The notes beneath the pieces are model-generated. The model saw only the letters and a list, made by a program, of their open reading frames with translations, ran no database searches and was not told the DNA's origin. The position numbers and the translations under genes are program-made. A stretch of DNA of 64,000 bases. Source: Agrococcus sp. ARC_14. Its GTDB lineage: Bacteria > Actinomycetota > Actinomycetes > Actinomycetales > Microbacteriaceae. Position 1 is the stretch's first letter, and every line of letters starts with the position of its first letter. This document shows, piece by piece, positions 40,376-48,637 of this stretch. The stretch lies in contig NZ_JAKUDO010000002.1 of assembly GCF_022436485.1 (NCBI RefSeq), positions 186,001 through 250,000 on the forward strand, written 5' to 3'.

Positions 40376-40834
40376 ATGAGTGCCGACTACCAGGTGACCC
40401 TCGAGTGGGGCGCCGCTGGCATGAGCGTGGCCGCTGCCGACGTGATCGTGATCGCCGATGCCGACCGCGGGCCGGAGACGGCCATGCTGCTGGCCCGGGC
40501 CTCGCGCACGGCGCGCGTGCTCGAGGCGACGCTCGAGAGCGCTGCCGCAGTCGCGCGCGCCGCGCTCGACGAGCAGGAGCGGCGAGGCGACCGGGTCTCG
40601 ATCGCGATCGTCGCGGCGGGGGAGCGCTGGGCTGACGGCTCGCTTCGGCCGGGCGCCGCAGATCTGCTGGTCGCCGGCCGCGTCGTCGATGCGCTGGCGG
40701 AGCTCGGCATCGACTTCCACAGCCCCGCCTGCGCGGCCGCGTGCGCTGCGGCCGTCACGCTCCGCGGCGCCACCCGGGCGCTCGTCGCTGCCGAGGCGGT
40801 GCAGCGCGAGCGCGCGACGCACGACGCCCGCTGA
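40376..40834 (+). CDS. ComB-like (2-phosphosulfolactate phosphatase family) protein, short
   Basis: A 152-residue protein with the family segment VSIAIVAAGERWADGSLRPG followed by [16 protein letters not shown], the most conserved part of ComB. ComB removes phosphate from 2-phosphosulfolactate in coenzyme M synthesis, but many actinobacteria without that pathway carry shortened homologues. About 70 residues of the usual 220-250 are missing, mostly in the N-terminal half. The real substrate is therefore doubtful. It converges on the quinone reductase gene with 14 bases between stops. Confidence 0.75.
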   Translation: MSADYQVTLEWGAAGMSVAAADVIVIADADRGPETAMLLARASRTARVLEATLESAAAVARAALDEQERRGDRVSIAIVAAGERWADGSLRPGAADLLVAGRVVDALAELGIDFHSPACAAACAAAVTLRGATRALVAAEAVQRERATHDAR

Positions 40835-40848
40835 CGCGAGCGGCCTGC

Positions 40849-41613
40849 TCAGCGCACGACGTGCACGTCGAGGCTGGTCTCGCCCGGGCGGATGTGCGGG
40901 AGCAGCGCCCACTCGGAGGAGTAGTCGCCCGTGAACTGCGGCCGGTAGGGGATCGGGTCGTCGCTGAACAGCCCGTCGAGGCGGTCTCGGAGACCGAGGA
41001 ACGGGTCGTCCTCCGTGTCGGTGAAGTCGGCGCTCGGCAGCGCCCACGGCTCGAGCACGCTCATGCCGGTGTAGGCGAGCGTGCCGTGCAGCAGGCCGAA
41101 GAGCAGCTGCTCGAGCTCACCGCTCTTGCCGCGGGGGCCGATCGAGGCTGCGCGGTCGCCCAGCGTCGTCGCCACCAGCGCGCGGGTGCCGACGAACTGC
41201 CCCTGCTCGAAGCGCAGCCGTCTGCCGGTCGCCTCGTCCGTGCCGAACGCGAAGCCGGACACCAGCACCCGGTCGAGCCAGCCCTTCATGATCGCCGGCA
41301 TGCCGTACCACCAGAGCGGGAACTGCAGCACGACCGCGCTCGCCCGCCGCAGCTTCTCCTGCTCGGCGGCGACGTCGCCCGGCTGCGTGCCCTCGAGGTA
41401 GTCGCGCCGGGTGTCGGCCGTGACGCTGAAGCGGCCGCTGGTCGTGTCGCTCGGCCGCAGCACCGGATCCCACGCCATCGCGTAGAGGTCGGATTCGATC
41501 ACCTCGTGCCCGCGCTCGCGCAGGTGCGCGATGCCCTGCTCGCGCAGGCTGCCGGTGAGCGAGCGAGGCTCAGGGTGGGCGCTGATCCACAGGACCGTCT
41601 CTCGGGGAGTCAT
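40849..41613 (-). CDS. Flavodoxin-fold NAD(P)H quinone oxidoreductase
   Basis: A 254-residue NAD(P)H dehydrogenase (quinone) of the MdaB/YwrO type that reduces quinones by two electrons using FAD or FMN. It opens with the flavin-phosphate loop WISAHPEPRSLTGSL. The segment VVLQFPLWWYGMPAIMKGWL is the hallmark of the family. It is divergently paired with an HxlR regulator, the usual arrangement for electrophile-inducible quinone reductases. The ATG lies six bases from CATGCT on the minus strand. Confidence 0.9.
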   Translation of the reverse strand: MTPRETVLWISAHPEPRSLTGSLREQGIAHLRERGHEVIESDLYAMAWDPVLRPSDTTSGRFSVTADTRRDYLEGTQPGDVAAEQEKLRRASAVVLQFPLWWYGMPAIMKGWLDRVLVSGFAFGTDEATGRRLRFEQGQFVGTRALVATTLGDRAASIGPRGKSGELEQLLFGLLHGTLAYTGMSVLEPWALPSADFTDTEDDPFLGLRDRLDGLFSDDPIPYRPQFTGDYSSEWALLPHIRPGETSLDVHVVR

Positions 41614-41619
41614 CGAGCC

Positions 41620-41625
41620 AGCATG
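41620..41625 (-). promoter_or_regulatory. -10 box (CATGCT) for the quinone reductase, leaderless
   Basis: On the minus strand CATGCT, GGCTCG, ATG. The nearby operator candidate at 41645-41669 would cover its -35 region. Confidence 0.4.
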
Positions 41626-41644
41626 CCGAGTCTTGCGCAGAATC

Positions 41645-41669
41645 GGTAGTACGGACATTCTTGTCACCG
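41645..41669. promoter_or_regulatory. Candidate HxlR operator between quinone reductase and hxlR
   Basis: The 68-base divergent spacer holds an inverted pair GACA-TTCT-TGTC (41654-41665), inside a wider GGTAGTAC...GTCACC frame. HxlR regulators bind such short palindromes in the spacer between themselves and their target. Confidence 0.4.
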
Positions 41670-41681
41670 AAGGAGGTTCGG

Positions 41682-42020
41682 ATGCGACTACCGGTGCAAC
41701 GGGCGATCGAGGTGTGCTCCGTCGAGGTCGCCGTCTCGGTGCTCGGGGGCACATGGAAGCTGACGCTCGTCAAGCATCTGCTCGGCGGCACGCTGCGCTT
41801 CGGCGAGCTCTGCAGGCTGCTGCCGCTGGCCAACACCCGCACGCTCACGCGTCAGCTCAGGGAGCTCGAGGAGGACGGCATCCTGATCCGCACCGTGTAC
41901 CCGCAGGTGCCACCGAAGGTGGAGTACTCCCTCAGCGAGCTCGGCGAGAGCCTCGCCCCGGTGGTGGCTGCCATGGATGGCTGGGGCGCCGCCTTCGAGC
42001 GCTCCTCCACCGCGCGCTGA
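41682..42020 (+). CDS. HxlR family winged-helix transcriptional regulator
   Basis: A 112-residue MarR-like DNA-binding protein. The sequence CSVEVAVSVLGGTWKLTLVK leads into the HxlR winged helix-turn-helix (FGELCRLLPLANTRTLTRQL, then ELEEDGILIRTVYPQVPPKV). The cysteine at the start of this block corresponds to the redox/thiol-sensing Cys of YodB/QorR-type members. A perfect AAGGAGG five bases upstream selects this ATG over a TTG seven codons earlier. Divergence from a quinone reductase suggests that it represses that gene until quinones or diamide modify the cysteine. Confidence 0.9.
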   Translation: MRLPVQRAIEVCSVEVAVSVLGGTWKLTLVKHLLGGTLRFGELCRLLPLANTRTLTRQLRELEEDGILIRTVYPQVPPKVEYSLSELGESLAPVVAAMDGWGAAFERSSTAR

Positions 42021-42220
42021 ACCGCGCTGCGGCGAGGTCGGGCTTTCCTGCGCCTGCCGCGCGGCATCCGAATCCGCGCTCGCGCTCGCGCGTCCGTGCA
42101 TTACGATGCGCATGACCCGCATCGTTGCCGCTCTCGCGAGCTTGCCGCTTCGCGGGCCGCGGAGCCGCATTCGGCTGGCCCTGCGAGCAGCGGCGACACC
42201 CGGAGTGGAAGGCAGAAGCG

Positions 42221-43984
42221 ATGCGTGGAGTGCCCGGTCGTGCCCTGACCCTGATCGTCTCGCTCGGGATGGCGATCAGCGTGCTCAGCCCGGACGCGGC
42301 AGCGCTCGCGACTCCGTCGCCGACCCCGCCGCCCGCACCGTCGCAGTCGTCGGAGCCGACACCCACGCCGAGTCCTTCGGCGCCACCTGTCGTCACGCCG
42401 ACACCCACGCCGACACCCACGCCGACCGAGCCCATCCCGGCGCCGACCGCCACCCCTGCCCCTTCGCCTGCCTCTTCGCCTGCCGCGGTCGCGCCGATGG
42501 CCCAGCTGCCGACGGGCGACCAGCCGGCCGCGCAGGAGCCGAAGGTGCACGCGTCGCTGTGGATGACCACCGACACGACCTGGGTGCGCTTCGGTCGCTC
42601 CGTGACCGTCACCGGTCGGCTCTGGGCGGGCGAGGTGGGCGTCGCAGGCGCCCCGGTGCGCATCGTCGGCCTCTCGGCGCGCACGGGCCGCTGGGTGGTG
42701 CTCGCGACGGTCACCACCCGCGCCGACGGCCGGTTCACGCACGTGTTCACCCCGCTGGAGGGCTACCGCATCAAGGCGGAGGTGCTCGACAGCCCGCGCG
42801 TCGCGGCCGCGGCGAGCCGCTCGCGGACGATCACGGTGAAGCCCGGCATCTCCGGCGTCGCGCCGAGGGGGTCGAGCCACGCATCGATCGGCGGCGAGTA
42901 TGTCGTGACCGGCGGCGTCTACGCACAGCTGGCCGGGCGCCGCATCAAGCTCGAGGGGCTGACGTCGAGCGGCTGGACGACCATCGCGCAGAGCTCCGTG
43001 ACGAGCACCGGCGCGTTCGCGCTGCGACACACGGTGCGCGATGCCGCAGTGACGCACACCCGCGTGATCCTGCCGTCGAGCGGCACCGGCCTGCTCGTCG
43101 CTGCGGGGCCGACGGTGTCGCTGCGCACCTGGTCGACGCCCGGGGCGCTGGCTGCCGCGAACCTGCAGTGCTTCGGCGTCGACGCGATCCTCGACGCCGC
43201 GTGTCCGACGACCGGTGGCGCCGGGGTGATCGCGCCGACGACCGACGCGAGCAGGCTGTTCGCCCAGACCGGCGGTGCGTTCGCATCCGCCTGCTGGAAG
43301 TCCAGCACGACGGTGCTCGTGCCGGTGTGCACGAGGGGCAGCACCCGTGCCGACGCGCTGCGCGTCGCCTTCATCGGCGACTCGCACGCCGCCGGGTACG
43401 CCGCGACGATGGAGTCGGAGTTCGTGTACTGGAACTGGAGCGTCGACACCTATCTCGGCCGCAGCTGCCGCTGGGAGTACGTGCCGGAGGGCCACGGCTG
43501 CGAGCCGCGCTACCGCCAGCTGGCGGCAGCGGCGGTCTCGGGCGAGTACGACCTCGTGGTCTACACGGGTCTGCGATTCCCCTACGCCGACCGACCGGCT
43601 GAGGCGGCAGAGGTCCGCGACCGGTACGTGCGCGCCTGGCAGCCGGTCGTCGACGCCGGCATCCCGCTCATCGTCATGAGCGACCTCCCGCACATCGGCA
43701 TCGGCACCATCGACTGCGTCACGGAGTCCTCGGGCGCGTCACCCTTCGGCTGCTCGGTGCCGCAGAGCTACGCCCATCGCGGCTGGGACCCCGTGCTCGA
43801 GGCTGCGGCGCTCGTGCCGGAGGTGCGCGTCGTCGACGTCACCCGCTACCTCTGCGTCGACGGCACGTGTCCGCTGGTGATCGGCGGCGCGATCGTCTAC
43901 CGCGACGCGCACCACCTCACCGGCACCTACCTGACCTCGATCTCCTCGAAGATCATGTGGGAGCTTCGGCGCGCCTCGCGCTGA
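42221..43984 (+). CDS. Secreted SGNH hydrolase with Pro/Thr linker
   Basis: A 587-residue exported protein. The signal peptide (about 1-30) ends near AALA; a Thr/Pro/Ser linker runs to about 105. Two beta-rich repeats resembling surface Ig-like modules cover 107-300. The C-terminal SGNH hydrolase domain carries GDSH (386-389, catalytic Ser388) and the D-x-x-H pair D562/H565 (DAHH). This domain is like the one usually fused to OafA-type membrane acyltransferases, but here the membrane part is absent. It may remove or transfer O-acyl groups on wall polymers. The ATG has GGAAGG upstream; TACGAT at 42102 may be the -10. Confidence 0.8.
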   Translation: MRGVPGRALTLIVSLGMAISVLSPDAAALATPSPTPPPAPSQSSEPTPTPSPSAPPVVTPTPTPTPTPTEPIPAPTATPAPSPASSPAAVAPMAQLPTGDQPAAQEPKVHASLWMTTDTTWVRFGRSVTVTGRLWAGEVGVAGAPVRIVGLSARTGRWVVLATVTTRADGRFTHVFTPLEGYRIKAEVLDSPRVAAAASRSRTITVKPGISGVAPRGSSHASIGGEYVVTGGVYAQLAGRRIKLEGLTSSGWTTIAQSSVTSTGAFALRHTVRDAAVTHTRVILPSSGTGLLVAAGPTVSLRTWSTPGALAAANLQCFGVDAILDAACPTTGGAGVIAPTTDASRLFAQTGGAFASACWKSSTTVLVPVCTRGSTRADALRVAFIGDSHAAGYAATMESEFVYWNWSVDTYLGRSCRWEYVPEGHGCEPRYRQLAAAAVSGEYDLVVYTGLRFPYADRPAEAAEVRDRYVRAWQPVVDAGIPLIVMSDLPHIGIGTIDCVTESSGASPFGCSVPQSYAHRGWDPVLEAAALVPEVRVVDVTRYLCVDGTCPLVIGGAIVYRDAHHLTGTYLTSISSKIMWELRRASR

Positions 43985-44039
43985 GCCGCGCTCCCGGGGG
44001 CGGCCCCATTCGCCCCTGGTCGGTGTCGGCGGCCCGGTC

Positions 44040-44045
44040 TAGGTT
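44040..44045 (+). promoter_or_regulatory. -10 box (TAGGTT) for the MFS gene, leaderless
   Basis: TAGGTT, TGCCCT, GTG: a 6-base gap and no ribosome site. Confidence 0.5.
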
Positions 44046-44051
44046 TGCCCT

Positions 44052-45596
44052 GTGAGCGATCAGCAGCCCGCCGGGTCGACCGGCAACCAGGCCCCGCGAT
44101 CGGGTCGTGACCAGCCCGCGCCGATCGCCAGCGAGCGCATCTTCCTGCACGTGCTCGCCAACACGGCGCTCGCGAACATCACGACGGCGTTCGTCTGGTT
44201 CGCGCTGACGTTCTGGGTCTACATCGAGACCGAGAGCGTGCTCGCGACCGGCATGATCGGCGGTGCCTACATGCTGTTCATCGCCTTCGGCAGCATCCTG
44301 TTCGGCTCGATCGTCGACCACCACCGCAAGCTGCGCGTGATGCTGCTCTCCGGCACGATCACGCTCATCGCCTTCGCGATCGCCGGCGTCATGTACCTGC
44401 TGCTGCCCGAGCCGGTGCTGCTCGAGCTCACCTCGCCGTGGCTGTGGCTCTTCATGGCGATCATCCTGGCCGGCTCGGTCGTCGAGCACATGCGCAACAT
44501 CGCGCTCTCGACGACCGTCACGATCCTCGTGCCCGACGAGCGGCACGCGAACGCCAACGGTCTGGTCGGCACCGTGCAGGGGCTCGCGATGATCGTCACG
44601 AGCGTGTTCTCCGGCCTCGCCATCGGCTTCCTCGGGATGGGCTGGACGATCGCGATCGGCATCGGCCTGCTCGCCATCAGCCTCGCGCATCTCATGACCC
44701 TGCGCATCCCGGAGGACGTCGTGGCGGTCGACCCCGACGACACCGCGACGGGCATCGATCTGCGCGGCTCGATCCGCGCCGTGCTCGCGATCAGCGGCCT
44801 GTTCGCGCTCATCATCTTCTCGACGTTCAACAACTTCATCGGCGGCGTCTACATGGCGCTCATGGATCCCTACGGCCTCGAGCTCTTCAACGTGCAGACC
44901 TGGGGCATCATCTTCGGCGTCGCCTCGACCGGCTTCATCGTCGGCGGCCTCGTGATCGCCAAGTTCGGCCTCGGCAAGCGCCCGATCCGCACGCTGCTCA
45001 TCGTCGTCGCGATCATGGGCGTGCTCGGCGCGATCTTTACGATCCGCGAGTGGTGGTGGCTCTACGCGATCGGCACCTGGGCCTACATGGCGCTCATCCC
45101 GGCGGCAGAGGCCGCCGAGCAGACGATCATCCAGCGGGTCGTGCCGCTGGCGCGACAGGGCCGCGTGTTCGGCTTCGCGATGGCGTTCGAGTCTGCGGCC
45201 GCGCCCATCACGGCCTTCCTCATCGCACCGCTCGCCGAGTTCTTCATCCTCCCGTGGGCGCGATCCTCCGAGGGCGCTGCAACGCTCGAACCGCTGCTGG
45301 GCACCGGCGAGGCACGCGGCATCGCGCTCGTGTTCCTGGGCGCGGGCATCGTCATGGTGATCGCGGCAGGGCTCGCGTTCCTCACCAGGTCGTATCGCCT
45401 GATCAGCCGCTCCTACGAGGCGTCTGCCCCCGCGCAGACCACGACCGATGGCGCCGACGGCGAGTCGACGCCCACGACGGCGGCGACGCGATCGGGCATG
45501 ACGGATGCGCACGGCGCGGCCGCGCGGGATCAGTCGTCGATGGGCTCGGTGAGCGAGGGCGGCAGCGAGGCGACGCCGCCGGCCGGATCAAGGTAG
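44052..45596 (+). CDS. MFS transporter (macrolide-efflux-like)
   Basis: A 514-residue major facilitator with about 12 helices between residues 30 and 455 and a disordered acidic/Thr-rich C-terminal tail. The opening FLHVLANTALANITTAFVWF and the loop DHHRKLRVMLLSG (motif A region) resemble the MFS_3/MefA-like group of drug efflux proteins. The substrate is unknown. The last 22 codons overlap, on the opposite strand, the end of the SpeE-like gene. The start is fixed by the leaderless -10 box. Confidence 0.85.
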   Translation: MSDQQPAGSTGNQAPRSGRDQPAPIASERIFLHVLANTALANITTAFVWFALTFWVYIETESVLATGMIGGAYMLFIAFGSILFGSIVDHHRKLRVMLLSGTITLIAFAIAGVMYLLLPEPVLLELTSPWLWLFMAIILAGSVVEHMRNIALSTTVTILVPDERHANANGLVGTVQGLAMIVTSVFSGLAIGFLGMGWTIAIGIGLLAISLAHLMTLRIPEDVVAVDPDDTATGIDLRGSIRAVLAISGLFALIIFSTFNNFIGGVYMALMDPYGLELFNVQTWGIIFGVASTGFIVGGLVIAKFGLGKRPIRTLLIVVAIMGVLGAIFTIREWWWLYAIGTWAYMALIPAAEAAEQTIIQRVVPLARQGRVFGFAMAFESAAAPITAFLIAPLAEFFILPWARSSEGAATLEPLLGTGEARGIALVFLGAGIVMVIAAGLAFLTRSYRLISRSYEASAPAQTTTDGADGESTPTTAATRSGMTDAHGAAARDQSSMGSVSEGGSEATPPAGSR

Positions 45597-46396
45597 GCAG
45601 CGCGCACGAGCGCTGGTGAGCCGACCGCGGTCGCGTCGGTCACGATCGCCGGCGCCGTGTCTGCGACGAAGCGCTCGAGCCTGCGCCAGTCGAGCGCGGC
45701 GACCGGCGGCCGCTTGCCGCGCAGCCGCTCGCGGATCGACTCCATGGGCAGCGGTGCGTCGCTCGCCAGCAGGATCACGTTGCTGAAGCGGGCGCCGGCG
45801 AGCGTCGAGCCGGTCGCGAGCAGCCCGACGTGCGCGAACGCCGCACGCACCGTGGCCAGCTGCTGCCGCACGAAGTGGAGCGGTGGCCCGTCGACCGAGT
45901 TCGCCACCAGCATGCCGCCCGGCTGCAGCGCTGCGCTCGCCGCACGGTAGAACTCCACCGACGTGAACGCGGCGGGCACGCGGCCGCCGCCGAACACATC
46001 CGTCGTCACGAGCGCGACCGGCTCGTCGACGCGCTCGAGCACCGCGCGGCCGTCGCCCACGATCAGCTCGATGCCGGGCGGCAGCGGGGCGGCTTCGAGC
46101 ACGAGCTCGACGAGCGCCGGCTCGAGCTCGACCACGCGCTGGCGGAGCCGGGGCAGGGCATGCTGCAGCAGCCGCGGCAGCGTGACCGCGCCGCCGCCGA
46201 GGTGCAGCGCCGTCGACCCCCCGCCGGCGAGCGCCTCGAGCGCGGCGGCGAGCACCCAGCGTGCAGAAGCGTGTTGCGGCGGCGCCTCCGGGTCGCCGAT
46301 GTGCGACTGCATGATGCCGTCGATGACGAGCGAGAGCCCGTGCGCATCGCGCTCGAGCCGCGCCTCGTGACCGTTGGAGAGCATGCGGCTCGTCAT
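45530..46396 (-). CDS. Spermidine synthase-like methyltransferase-fold protein A
   Basis: A 288-residue Rossmann protein of the SpeE-like type. The nucleotide-binding motif is ALHLGGGAVTLPRLL, followed by the acidic VVELEPALVELV and a TTDVFGGGRVPAAFTSVEFY block in place of the catalytic region of true spermidine synthases. The N-terminal tetramerisation strands are short. Actinobacteria carry several such proteins without proven polyamine synthase activity. The ATG overlaps the SprT stop (ATGA). It ends inside the convergent MFS gene. A second paralogue lies about 1.3 kb away. Confidence 0.75.
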   Translation of the reverse strand: MTSRMLSNGHEARLERDAHGLSLVIDGIMQSHIGDPEAPPQHASARWVLAAALEALAGGGSTALHLGGGAVTLPRLLQHALPRLRQRVVELEPALVELVLEAAPLPPGIELIVGDGRAVLERVDEPVALVTTDVFGGGRVPAAFTSVEFYRAASAALQPGGMLVANSVDGPPLHFVRQQLATVRAAFAHVGLLATGSTLAGARFSNVILLASDAPLPMESIRERLRGKRPPVAALDWRRLERFVADTAPAIVTDATAVGSPALVRAAYLDPAGGVASLPPSLTEPIDD

Positions 46397-46851
46397 GCGG
46401 CGGCAGCCCGTCTGCTCCAGCGCACCTCGACGACCCGCCTGGCCGCACGGGTGCAGGGCGTGCAGGCGTAGCGCCCCCGCGGCGCGCGGAACCGCACGTG
46501 CTCGTGCCCGCCCGGGCAGCTGCCGACCCAGCCGGCACGCTCGGCCGCGATCTCGCCCTGGTGCGTGCGTCCTCCGATGTAGCCGATCTCGCGCGCAGTG
46601 CGCCGCCAGAGCGCACCATGGCCCGCCCCCGGCCCCACCATGGCGTGGGCGACCTCGTGCAGCAGGATCTGGTGCACCTCGTCGTCGTCCCAGCGCGCCG
46701 CGAGGTGCTTCGAGACGGTGATGCGCCGCGCGGTGTAGTTCGTCAGGCCGGCACGCTTGGCCGCACGGTCGAAGCCGAACGCCCACGAGTCGTCGAGATG
46801 CAGTCGGATGAGGGCCTCTGCCCACACGCGCACCCGCTCGAGATCAGCCAT
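46393..46851 (-). CDS. SprT-like zinc metalloprotease-domain protein
   Basis: A 152-residue SprT-like protein with the zinc site HEVAH (65-69) and a C-terminal zinc ribbon (SCPGGHEHVRFRAPRGRYAC, then a second CxxC-type Cys pair). Eukaryotic relatives (Spartan) digest DNA-protein crosslinks; bacterial SprT function is less clear. The length matches the bacterial family. GGAAGG lies six bases before the ATG. It is coupled to the downstream SpeE-like gene. Confidence 0.85.
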   Translation of the reverse strand: MADLERVRVWAEALIRLHLDDSWAFGFDRAAKRAGLTNYTARRITVSKHLAARWDDDEVHQILLHEVAHAMVGPGAGHGALWRRTAREIGYIGGRTHQGEIAAERAGWVGSCPGGHEHVRFRAPRGRYACTPCTRAARRVVEVRWSRRAAAA

Positions 46852-46959
46852 CGTTCACCTTCCGCCGGCTGCGAGCATGCCAGCAGCCGGACGTGCTGCG
46901 CGAACCGACGGCGCGCGCCTGTGGAAGGTCGACTCTGTGGAGGCCCATCGCCTCGAGGC

Positions 46960-47532
46960 TCAGCGCCCGCCCCAGATCGGGTGGCTCGCGCGCGGCACGT
47001 CCTGCTCCGCGCGCAGCGCCTCGGTCTGCGCGCGGTCCGTCGCGACCATGAGCGCCAGCTCCGCCGCCTCGAGCTGCGAGGCCTCGAGCTCCGCCTCGCG
47101 GCAGAGCTCGACCGCGACGGTGAAGTCGATGCACGCCTCCTGCCACTGGCCGAGCGCGAAGTGCACGGTGCCGCGCTGCTGCAGCGCGTGCGCCCACAGC
47201 TCGACCCAGTCGTTCGAGCGCGACTCGGCGATGATGCCGGTGCACTCGCGCAGGGCGGTGCGCAGGTCGCCGCGGGTCTGCACGACGGATGCGCGCAGCA
47301 GTCGTGCCTCCGCGACGCGGTCGCGCGAGCCGGATGCGCGGGCAAGCGTGACAGCCTCGCTCGCGGCGGTGAGCGCGTCGTCGAGGCGGCCGAGGCTCTC
47401 GAGCAGCCAGGCCCGCTCGGAGACGGCGGCAAGCGATCGCTCCCTGCCGAGCTGGCGCAGCCGGCGGGCCGCGGAAGCGACGTCGACAGCGTTCCGCAGC
47501 GCGGTCTGGTCGTAGCCGATCGACTCGCTCAT
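46960..47532 (-). CDS. Tetratricopeptide-repeat protein, function unknown
   Basis: A 190-residue all-helical protein. Helix pairs such as AVSERAWLLESLGRLDDALT, then RVAEARLLRASVVQTRGDLR and LWAHALQQRGTVHFALGQWQEACIDF show the TPR spacing of small and aromatic residues. TPR modules serve as protein-binding scaffolds, and no catalytic domain is attached. It lies between the two SpeE-like genes on the same strand, about 110 bases from SprT, so it may be transcribed separately. No named family recognised. Confidence 0.7.
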   Translation of the reverse strand: MSESIGYDQTALRNAVDVASAARRLRQLGRERSLAAVSERAWLLESLGRLDDALTAASEAVTLARASGSRDRVAEARLLRASVVQTRGDLRTALRECTGIIAESRSNDWVELWAHALQQRGTVHFALGQWQEACIDFTVAVELCREAELEASQLEAAELALMVATDRAQTEALRAEQDVPRASHPIWGGR

Positions 47533-47595
47533 GCCCGCAATCGTCGCGCACGCGCGTCATTTCGCCGGGAGCACGCGCCGTACGGCGCCGTGTGC

Positions 47596-47693
47596 TCTGC
47601 ACAACGCAAGCCCGCTCGCCCCGAGCAGCGGCAGATCGGCGCTCCTCCCGCCGAGCGCCACGGAATCGGCGCAGCTGGCTTGCGTTGTGCAGA
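47596..47693. repeat. Long perfect inverted repeat, element 2 (17-bp arms, 64-base loop)
   Basis: TCTGCACAACGCAAGCC (47596-47612) is matched exactly by its complement at 47677-47693. It lies 37 bases beyond the stop of SpeE-like protein B on the minus strand. The loop contains a GCGCC/GGCGC hairpin. The 200-base gap between the two genes holds nothing else that I can support. Confidence 0.75.
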
Positions 47694-47730
47694 CGGCGGG
47701 CGGGACAGGCGCCGAGTGGTCCGCCGCGCG

Positions 47731-48561
47731 TCAGCCGAAGATGCCGCGGTTGGGTGCAGGGCTGGGCGTCGCGTCGGCATCGCGGGTCGGCTGCGCGCCG
47801 CCCAGGAACCGGCGCAGCTCCGCGCCGGCCACCACCTTGCCGGGCAGCGGATCGCGTCGCAGCCCGCGGCCGATCTCCTCGAGATCAGGCAGCGCTGCGC
47901 CCGCGATCGCCACGATGTTGCCGAAGCGGCGGCCCTTGAGCATGCCGGGGTCGGCGAGCGCCGCCACCTCCTGGTGCACCTCGTGCAGCGCCGCGAGCTG
48001 CCGCTTCGCGAAGGCGAGCGTGCGATCGTCCGCGATGTTGACGATCACGACGCCGGTCGGCGCGAGCAGGTCGCGCACGAGCGCGTGGAACTCCACCGTC
48101 GTCACGTGGGCCGGCGTCTGCGAGCCCGAGAACACATCCACCACCACCAGGTCGACCGAGCCGCGCAGCCCCGCGGGCAGGCGGGAGAGCTGCTCGCGCG
48201 CGTCGCCGTAGCGCACCCGCACGCTCGCGCCGCGGGGGAGGGGCGCCACCTCGCGCACCAGCTCGACCAGCAGCGGCTCGAGCTCGATGACCTGCTGGCG
48301 CGAGCCCCGCCTGGTGGCGTCGACGTAGCGCGGGATCGTGAGCGCGCCGGCGCCCAGGTGCACCGCGGTGATCGGGCCGGGCGGCAGCGCGTCGATCACG
48401 TGACCCATCTGCTGCACGTACTCATAGACCAGCAGCTCCGGCCGCTCGGTGTCGACGTGCGACTGCGGAGTGCCGTCGACGACCAGCTGCCAGCCACCGG
48501 ATCCCGAGAAGCGCATCTCGGCGTGCAGACCGCTCGAGAGCCGTCGGGAGGGAGTGCTCAC
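47731..48561 (-). CDS. Spermidine synthase-like methyltransferase-fold protein B
   Basis: A 276-residue paralogue of the SpeE-like protein two genes away. It has the same landmarks: TPQSHVDTERPEL, AVHLGAGALTIPRYV, QVIELEPLLVELV, VVVDVFSGSQTPAHVTTVEF. Polyamine-binding residues of bona fide SpeE cannot be recognised, so aminopropyltransferase activity is doubtful. The GTG start lies six bases from CAGAAT on the minus strand (leaderless). It is divergent from rpoB, with about 250 bases between the starts that hold both promoters and the rpoB leader. Confidence 0.75.
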   Translation of the reverse strand: MSTPSRRLSSGLHAEMRFSGSGGWQLVVDGTPQSHVDTERPELLVYEYVQQMGHVIDALPPGPITAVHLGAGALTIPRYVDATRRGSRQQVIELEPLLVELVREVAPLPRGASVRVRYGDAREQLSRLPAGLRGSVDLVVVDVFSGSQTPAHVTTVEFHALVRDLLAPTGVVIVNIADDRTLAFAKRQLAALHEVHQEVAALADPGMLKGRRFGNIVAIAGAALPDLEEIGRGLRRDPLPGKVVAGAELRRFLGGAQPTRDADATPSPAPNRGIFG

Positions 48562-48567
48562 AGGACC

Positions 48568-48573
48568 ATTCTG
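48568..48573 (-). promoter_or_regulatory. -10 box (CAGAAT) for SpeE-like protein B, leaderless
   Basis: On the minus strand CAGAAT, GGTCCT, GTG. Confidence 0.4.
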
Positions 48574-48637
48574 CGGGGTCCGCGGCGGCCGCTAGCATCG
48601 AGCCCCGCGGGCCCGCCAGCCGACACGCCGGAGGGAC

